A DNA stretch of 64,000 bases. Source: Haliotis asinina (lineage: Eukaryota; Mollusca; Gastropoda; Lepetellida; Haliotidae). The notes under the pieces are model-generated. The model had not been told where the DNA came from and did no database searches. It saw nothing but the letters and a program-made list of their open reading frames with translations. The DNA lies in the NCBI RefSeq assembly GCF_037392515.1, contig NC_090291.1, forward strand, positions 17,077,501 to 17,141,500. The letters are read 5' to 3'. Below, piece by piece: positions 62,141-64,000 of this stretch (position 1 is its first letter; every line of letters begins with the position of its first letter). A program made the position numbers and the translations under genes.

Positions 62141-63530
62141 ATTGTCGAAGAAGAAAAAAAGATGTACGTGGCTTCCATTGATTTTTAAAAAGCTTTTGAT
62201 TTTGTAAATAGAGATAAAATATGGAAATTACTCATACGGTGTAAACGGTAGAGCGTTAAAGTTTCTTAGGAGCATATATAAAACAGTAAATTCGTGTGTC
62301 AGGGTACAATCTGAGCTAACGGAACACTTTCAACTATCCATTTGGATTACATCAGGGTTGTAAGCTGAGTCCAATGTTATTCTCATTATTTATAAACGAA
62401 CTTTCCGTAGAATTCACAAAATACGGTAAGCATGTTTCCAAATGTACTAGAAATTCTAATGTTGTTGTTTGCAGAGTATGTAATTCTTGTGATAGATGAC
62501 ATTGGTGGTCTTCAGTGTCAGCTAGACATTTGAATTTTGCATGCAGATAACTGTAAATTTGGATAAATCTAAAGTCCTTGTTTTTAGGAGAGGTGGGAAA
62601 TTAGCGGTTAAGGAAAATTGGATTTATGATGAAAGAAAGATCGAAACGGTAACCAGCTACAAATATCTAGGTTTTGTGTTCACATGTAATTGTAGTCTCG
62701 GACAATCGGTCTCAGAACTTACTTCCCGTAGTAAAAGGCTTTAATGCAATTAACTATAAACTTAAAGAAACTAGGAACAATACCTTTGGAAGCATTTTTT
62801 AAATATCTGACAGCCAAATTCAACCAATGTACTTGCATGGATCAGAGGTATGGGGATTTACAAGATACGGCAGCATTTAAAAAGTTCACTTACAAGCATG
62901 TAAAATATTGTTAAATATCGGTCCACAGACACCAAGTATAATATTATGTGGAGAATGTGGGCGTTTTCCAGTTTAAGTTAATGCAAAGCATGATGGACGC
63001 ACCCCGAAAAAGGCATATAGGATGTTATATTACCTAGACAAGGCTGGGTACCTCACGTGGGCGTCTGGGATCCGCCATGTACTTTGCTCGCACGACTTTG
63101 CATTTGTCTGGTATTCACAAACAGTCGGCGATGAGTGTGCTTTTGTTCACATTTTGGACATCTTGAAAAAAGCTACAGGTTATATGCGTAATGTAAGAGT
63201 CTTCTTGAGCCTGGGGGATATCTGTCATTAAATTTGGAATATAAATTCCGCAAGGCGTGGGTCAAATTCAGAGTTGGTCTATTACGTTTAAAGAATTAGT
63301 TGGTAGGTGACAAAATATTGATGTATCTCAAAGAAATTTTCCCGCGTGTAAAGTAGACTTACAAGATGAATATCACTTTTTGTTGATATGTCCAGCTTAT
63401 AAAGATCTTCGCGAAAGATTTTTGACTAACAACTTGCAAGTAAATGGTTTAAACATATTTATTCGTGAAAAACGAGTGGATTGGCAAACAAACTAGAAGC
63501 TTATGTTAATGCCTCTCCAATGCAATTTAC
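62137..63530 (+). mobile_element. LINE fragment, RT to C-terminus
   Basis: MYVASIDF followed by KAFDFVNRDKIWKLL, RVQSELTEHFQLS, QGCKLSPMLFSLFINEL and an FA-D-I-type catalytic block near 62470. Then NLDKSKVLVFRRGGKLAVKE and TSYKYLGFVFT (open frame 62541-62744), GECGRFPV, MLYYLDKAGYLTWASGIRHV (63022-63231) and DEYHFLLICPAYKDLRERF. Multiple frame changes and stops; FADD itself appears altered (FAEYVILVID). Clade not determined. Confidence 0.87.
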
Positions 63531-63649
63531 AAAAGTATATAAACCAAAGTTCTAATACAGGATAGTCACATGACAAACCACAAGGTAAATGCACATGAAA
63601 CTAGTTAATGGTCAAAGTTTAAAAAAACAACCAATATATTTCTTAGAGC

Positions 63650-64000
63650 TAGTAATTCCCAACCATATTTAGAATCAAATCTACAAGAATCAGTGACGAA
63701 GAGGTACACAGATTTTAAGATGACTAGATTATCAAGATCAGATAATTCACTATTTCAATATAAGATTGTCTTTAAGCTGTATCCATGTTTGTAATATTCT
63801 GCATCATTTCTTAGTACAGTGTAATTTGGACAGACAAGAAGATAGTGTTGGGTATCTTCACGATGAGCGCCACAAAAACAGGAAGTATCGTTTGAAAGAT
63901 GTCGTTCAAATTTATGATAGTCTAGACTAAGTCTGCAGTGAATAATTTGACAAAATCGACTTCACATCAATTCCAAATGTATGTCCAGGTTGTGGGGTTA
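63650..64000 (-). mobile_element. LINE fragment, C-terminal domain, running off the window
   Basis: On the - strand: FCQIIHCRLSLDYHKFERHL, NDTSCFCGAHREDTQHYLLV then CPNYTVLRNDAEYY, and after an in-frame stop SELSDLDNLVILKSVYLFVT. The C.C..(E)..H..L.CP.Y motif marks a LINE terminus. The 5' part lies beyond 64000. Tail to tail with the preceding fragment. Confidence 0.8.

Overview
This is animal nuclear DNA, most likely from a marine gastropod close to abalone (Haliotis). That is inferred from two very abundant SINE-like families that both end in a GCGGCGTAAAAC-type tail followed by (ACTC)n, from intron-rich genes with GT-AG junctions, and from dense microsatellites and minisatellites. There are no bacterial-style operons, CRISPR arrays or rRNA genes, and I found no bona fide tRNA.

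The gene content I can support sits at about 31.0-57.4 kb on the + strand. It is three tandem paralogs (A, B, C) of a divergent CHMP4/Snf7-type ESCRT-III subunit. Each has a TATA-box promoter, a noncoding first exon and five coding exons. Splice phases are identical in all three, and all reading frames are intact (214, 214 and 223 residues). The duplicated unit is about 8-10 kb and includes promoter, introns, 3' UTR and, for A and B, a 3' flank. Shared SINE scars predate the triplication. Other insertions are private to one copy: a 2.33-kb foldback in A, a TIR element in A, a palindromic MITE in C and a SINE head at a splice acceptor in C. The copies are mosaics: B and C match best in parts of introns 1-2, A and C in another part of intron 2, and A and B in the last exon and 3' flank.

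The left 31 kb holds no gene I can identify. It contains a (CA)n tract of 172 bp, minisatellites with unit lengths of roughly 21 to 67 bp, about a dozen copies of SINE family S1, several tRNA-derived SINEs (family S2), a pogo/Tigger-like nonautonomous transposon nested in an S2 SINE, a decayed Tc1-like DD34E transposon, small foldback elements and a LINE C-terminal fragment.

The right end (59.5-64 kb) is a cluster of four decayed LINE fragments in two tail-to-tail pairs, with a 31-bp minisatellite abutting one of them.

The most notable signals are the CHMP4 triplication, the intron minisatellite whose unit carries a splice-acceptor-like GTTACAG that runs into the real acceptor in all three genes, the young foldback with mirrored promoter-like segments, and the SINE fragment that forms the acceptor region of exon 5 in copy C.
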